From: JAZNGX01 sp045576675
Lineage (GTDB): Bacteria; Bacillota; Clostridia; Monoglobales; Firm-18
DNA length: 16,598 bases
Direction of reading: 5' to 3'
Assembly: GCA_045576675.1 (NCBI GenBank)
Contig: JAZNGX010000032.1
Coordinates: 1-16,598 of the forward strand
Part shown: positions 15,401 to 16,598 of the stretch, one piece after another
Position numbering within the stretch: the stretch's first letter is position 1
How the letters are laid out: each line of letters opens with the position of its first letter
Program-made: the position numbers and the translations under genes
The notes under the pieces: generated by a model
What the model was told of the DNA's origin: nothing
What the model saw: the letters and a program-made list of their open reading frames with translations, nothing else
The model's database searches: none

Positions 15401-15477
15401 ATCTTGATGTCGGAGATTTTGTTGTATGCAACTATAGTTGGGGAAGAGTTAATGATCTAATAATTTATAAAGATTGA
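12463..15477 (+). CDS. Large secreted protein with internal SLH domains and an unknown 650-residue beta-rich C-terminal region
   Basis: The 1004-residue protein has a signal peptide (cut near residue 22, CVFAQ). A lectin-like beta domain follows at about 35-178 (YRVDFTAEI, VYIRADKNMNGYRLQFYKD, VLSDIKITAV). SLH-like repeats come next: a good one at 196-238 (YIEDIKKIKALGFM, SVTRAELALIITRMM), a second at 246-297 (AFKDIDSSFEYYKAC), and a degenerate third at 306-341. The rest, about 350-1004, is beta-rich with no family that I recognise. It has recurring strand patterns such as LGWYVEFYGKLNEDKETY, VGEKITAYLDYNGNIALM and VGDFVVCNYSWGRVNDLII. SLH domains in mid-protein rather than at an end are unusual. 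AGGAGG lies 6 bases before the ATG, which overlaps the preceding stop by one base, so the two SLH proteins are probably made together. Function unknown. Confidence 0.85.
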   Translation: MVKKILSIILAVTILSGLCVFAQDTKGFVWKSWDDKSREVVGQYKVESYSYIENMIVDRNYRVDFTAEITDGDNRKPAVYIRADKNMNGYRLQFYKDKLSVERVDNGAATILIEKNYDYSSKSFYIMTDGDTLSVGSGDNELISITENESVDSGFFAADCADGKLVLSDIKITAVSNPEDDYYRANPSMDYKKSRYIEDIKKIKALGFMTAFEDGSFKPFKSVTRAELALIITRMMNSPVKSAQYAFKDIDSSFEYYKACAFSVINGWMDTEDGAFYPERNATYEEAVRALVLISGRIPFDVKDEYAYFKLANEAGITAGVNEASVLTRELMAHLSINTAECELMYMSQTGDRIQFSTAKDKTILSEYHNIYALEGRVTYTEISGLYSAAGCRDGAVVIDGYLVETGTSDISDYLGWYVEFYGKLNEDKETYTMLYFEQIERRNRPLTVDALNIEPGTNVQEFFYTDGRKTEKLSLPTNLIYLYNGGVVSPADGYLKPEVGSVTFIFNNGELFAATIKSFDTMIVGSVSYTTGEIYDKYFNKTITLDSEQCSYTIFSNGKKISLTSIYQNSVLNVAQSPGTDKHYTVYASQTRVNGVLQAEDSSSPYNVTIEGNEYKTLKYGRDAYNANSVKRPIVGEKITAYLDYNGNIALMISEALADNYGYLIKIANSNKMDGKYIAAIFTAGGELITPYLAGTVKLDNIDTDCRNALPAKISTAQLIEFRCNSKGLLVEINTAQSGSYGSAPLVLGQTYSNTKYVSSNHSLDSKAYVDWKTTVIIVPQNPDELEEYASVKREYFKDGKTYTVNCYNVNDFDIPEFIVLNEGSVTETVEKLPRAFVFDHISKALAVDGEEYTALNGFYKGKTSVLRIKDGKESVFASLQKGDAIFLMEDARGNVSNYSLIYSASSGQIGSNNPLVTLSADKVVVAGKVVKLDRTERRVRIDVGNGTVVEKAYYMGSVNATYAYNASPDLLELSSFSNLDVGDFVVCNYSWGRVNDLIIYKD

Positions 15478-15489
15478 TGGTGATATTTG

Positions 15490-16598
15490 ATGCGCACTCA
15501 TCAGCGATTCAGAACTGTTTATAAAAAGCTTATAAGCTCATATATTGTTGTTTTGTGCTTTACTATTTTTACCGTATCTGTAATAATGCACAGTTATTCG
15601 TCGCGTCTTTTGAAAAACGAAATGATTAACTTCGGTAATGAGGTTATATTACGTATTGCTGAAAGTCTTGACCGACAGATTTTTAATTGCGTTGAAACAA
15701 CGTGGCTTGAATGTGCGGTTAATGACAGCAGTATAAGTAATGCAATAAGCAGTGGCGGTGATATGAGTCATTACGGTTATTATAATTTATATAATGATGT
15801 AGTTAAGCTTACCAGTGCCAATAATGATACAATTTCAAATATTGACATTTATATTGGTGACAGAAATGTTCTTGTTTCGTCAAACGGAAACAGAGGAATT
15901 AAGTTTATGGAAAACAGTAATTATACTGTGCCTGAAGACTTTGAGCTTATTGTTGAAAAAGGCGAAGTTGGAGCTGGATGGTTCCCGGTAAAAGATGGTT
16001 CATTATGCTTTTACAGAACTGTGCCTTATATAAAAGGAAGTAATATTCCTTTTAAAGGTTATATCGCAATATATGTAAACGAAGCAGCTATAGCCGATAT
16101 CTTAAAGTCTGAAAAGGCTGAAGAAGCATATTTTTCACTGGTGGATGCTGATGGCGAGGTGCTTATGTCTACCGACAAAGTTTTACCTGATGAACATACT
16201 ATTACGGAAGCATTAAGCTCAAAAGGTAGGAATTATTATTCCAGTGCAGGCGGATATATAATTAATGCTGCAAAGCTTTCATCAACAAATATTACATTGA
16301 TACGTATGGTGCCTGTCAGTGTGTTTTTCAATAAGCTTTCAAATATGCGTATAATATTGTGGAGTCTGTGTTTGTTGTTTGTGATTATTGGACTTGGTAT
16401 TTCCATGCTTTTTGCACGGCAGATATATAATCCTATAAAGCATATTGTAAACAATATAAGAAACTTTACAGAGCTTGAAAATGACAGACATATAAACGAA
16501 TATAGTATTATTGACGGAACAATCAGCTCGCTTTCGGATAAAATCAATAATCTTGAAAACGAAGTTGTTAAAAACAGAGAGCTTTTAAAACATAAAAA
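15490..16598 (+). CDS. Membrane-bound sensor/regulator, probably AraC-type like YesS (C-terminus cut by window end)
   Basis: The reading frame is open from the ATG at 15490 to the window end (369 codons), with GGTGA 6 bases upstream and 12 bases after the preceding stop. A short cytoplasmic start is followed by a membrane helix (about 16-38, SYIVVLCFTIFTVSVIM), then an extracytoplasmic domain of about 245 residues with a Cache/PAS-like pattern (NIDIYIGDRNVLVS, GYIAIYVNEAAIADIL, YFSLVDADGEVLMS). A second membrane helix follows (about 287-309, IILWSLCLLFVIIGLGISML), then ARQIYNPIKHIV and a helical stretch EYSIIDGTISSL...NNLENEV. That last pattern is closer to membrane-bound AraC-family regulators than to YesM kinases, whose HAMP region differs. 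The DNA-binding domain would lie outside the window, so the class remains open. Position suggests it controls this sugar operon. Confidence 0.72.
   Translation, partial: MRTHQRFRTVYKKLISSYIVVLCFTIFTVSVIMHSYSSRLLKNEMINFGNEVILRIAESLDRQIFNCVETTWLECAVNDSSISNAISSGGDMSHYGYYNLYNDVVKLTSANNDTISNIDIYIGDRNVLVSSNGNRGIKFMENSNYTVPEDFELIVEKGEVGAGWFPVKDGSLCFYRTVPYIKGSNIPFKGYIAIYVNEAAIADILKSEKAEEAYFSLVDADGEVLMSTDKVLPDEHTITEALSSKGRNYYSSAGGYIINAAKLSSTNITLIRMVPVSVFFNKLSNMRIILWSLCLLFVIIGLGISMLFARQIYNPIKHIVNNIRNFTELENDRHINEYSIIDGTISSLSDKINNLENEVVKNRELLKHK

Noticed and set aside
1..16598. CRISPR array, tRNA, rRNA, insertion sequence or prophage
   Set aside because: No regularly spaced repeats, tRNA-like cloverleaf, transposase or phage gene was seen on reading both strands; a machine search could still find degenerate pieces.

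Overview
The window looks like chromosomal DNA of an AT-rich, low-GC Gram-positive anaerobe of the class Clostridia. The grounds are strong GGAGG-type ribosome binding sites, A/T-rich codon use, a GGGtGRT protein next to its iron-sulfur scaffold partner, copper-amine-oxidase-N and S-layer-homology (SLH) secreted proteins, and an Lpl/Yte-type sugar transporter without its own ATPase. A fibre-degrading gut or rumen lineage such as the Monoglobales would fit, but that placement is inference.

Left part (1-2925, minus strand). A GGGtGRT-family gene, cut by the window edge, lies downstream of a NifU/IscU-like scaffold gene. The pair has a near-consensus promoter (about 1210-1238) with repeated TTGACA boxes upstream. 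Before them, on the same strand, come a soluble histidine-kinase-like protein and a short metal-dependent amidohydrolase that overlap by 14 bases and share a promoter near 2949-2977.

Centre (2926-3665). Two back-to-back promoters drive the kinase leftwards and a small secreted copper-amine-oxidase-N (stalk) domain protein rightwards. The 151 bases between that protein and the next gene are not empty. They hold a long bulged hairpin and then a hairpin whose loop can pair with a sequence just upstream of the ribosome binding region of the transporter operon. This looks like a structured leader RNA and matches no riboswitch class that I recognise.

Right part (3666-16598, plus strand). This is a tightly packed carbohydrate-use operon: LplB-type permease, GH35 beta-galactosidase, YtcP-type permease, solute-binding lipoprotein, two cell-surface SLH proteins of about 1000 residues, and a membrane-bound sensor/regulator cut by the window end. 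Gaps are short and several junctions overlap (ATGA, TGATG). The likely logic is that SLH proteins on the wall hold or capture polysaccharide, the lipoprotein and two permeases import oligosaccharide using a shared ATPase encoded elsewhere, the cytoplasmic GH35 enzyme removes terminal beta-galactose, and the last gene senses an extracellular ligand and switches the operon. The two SLH proteins and the leader RNA are the least explained parts. No insertion sequence, CRISPR array, tRNA, rRNA or phage gene was seen.
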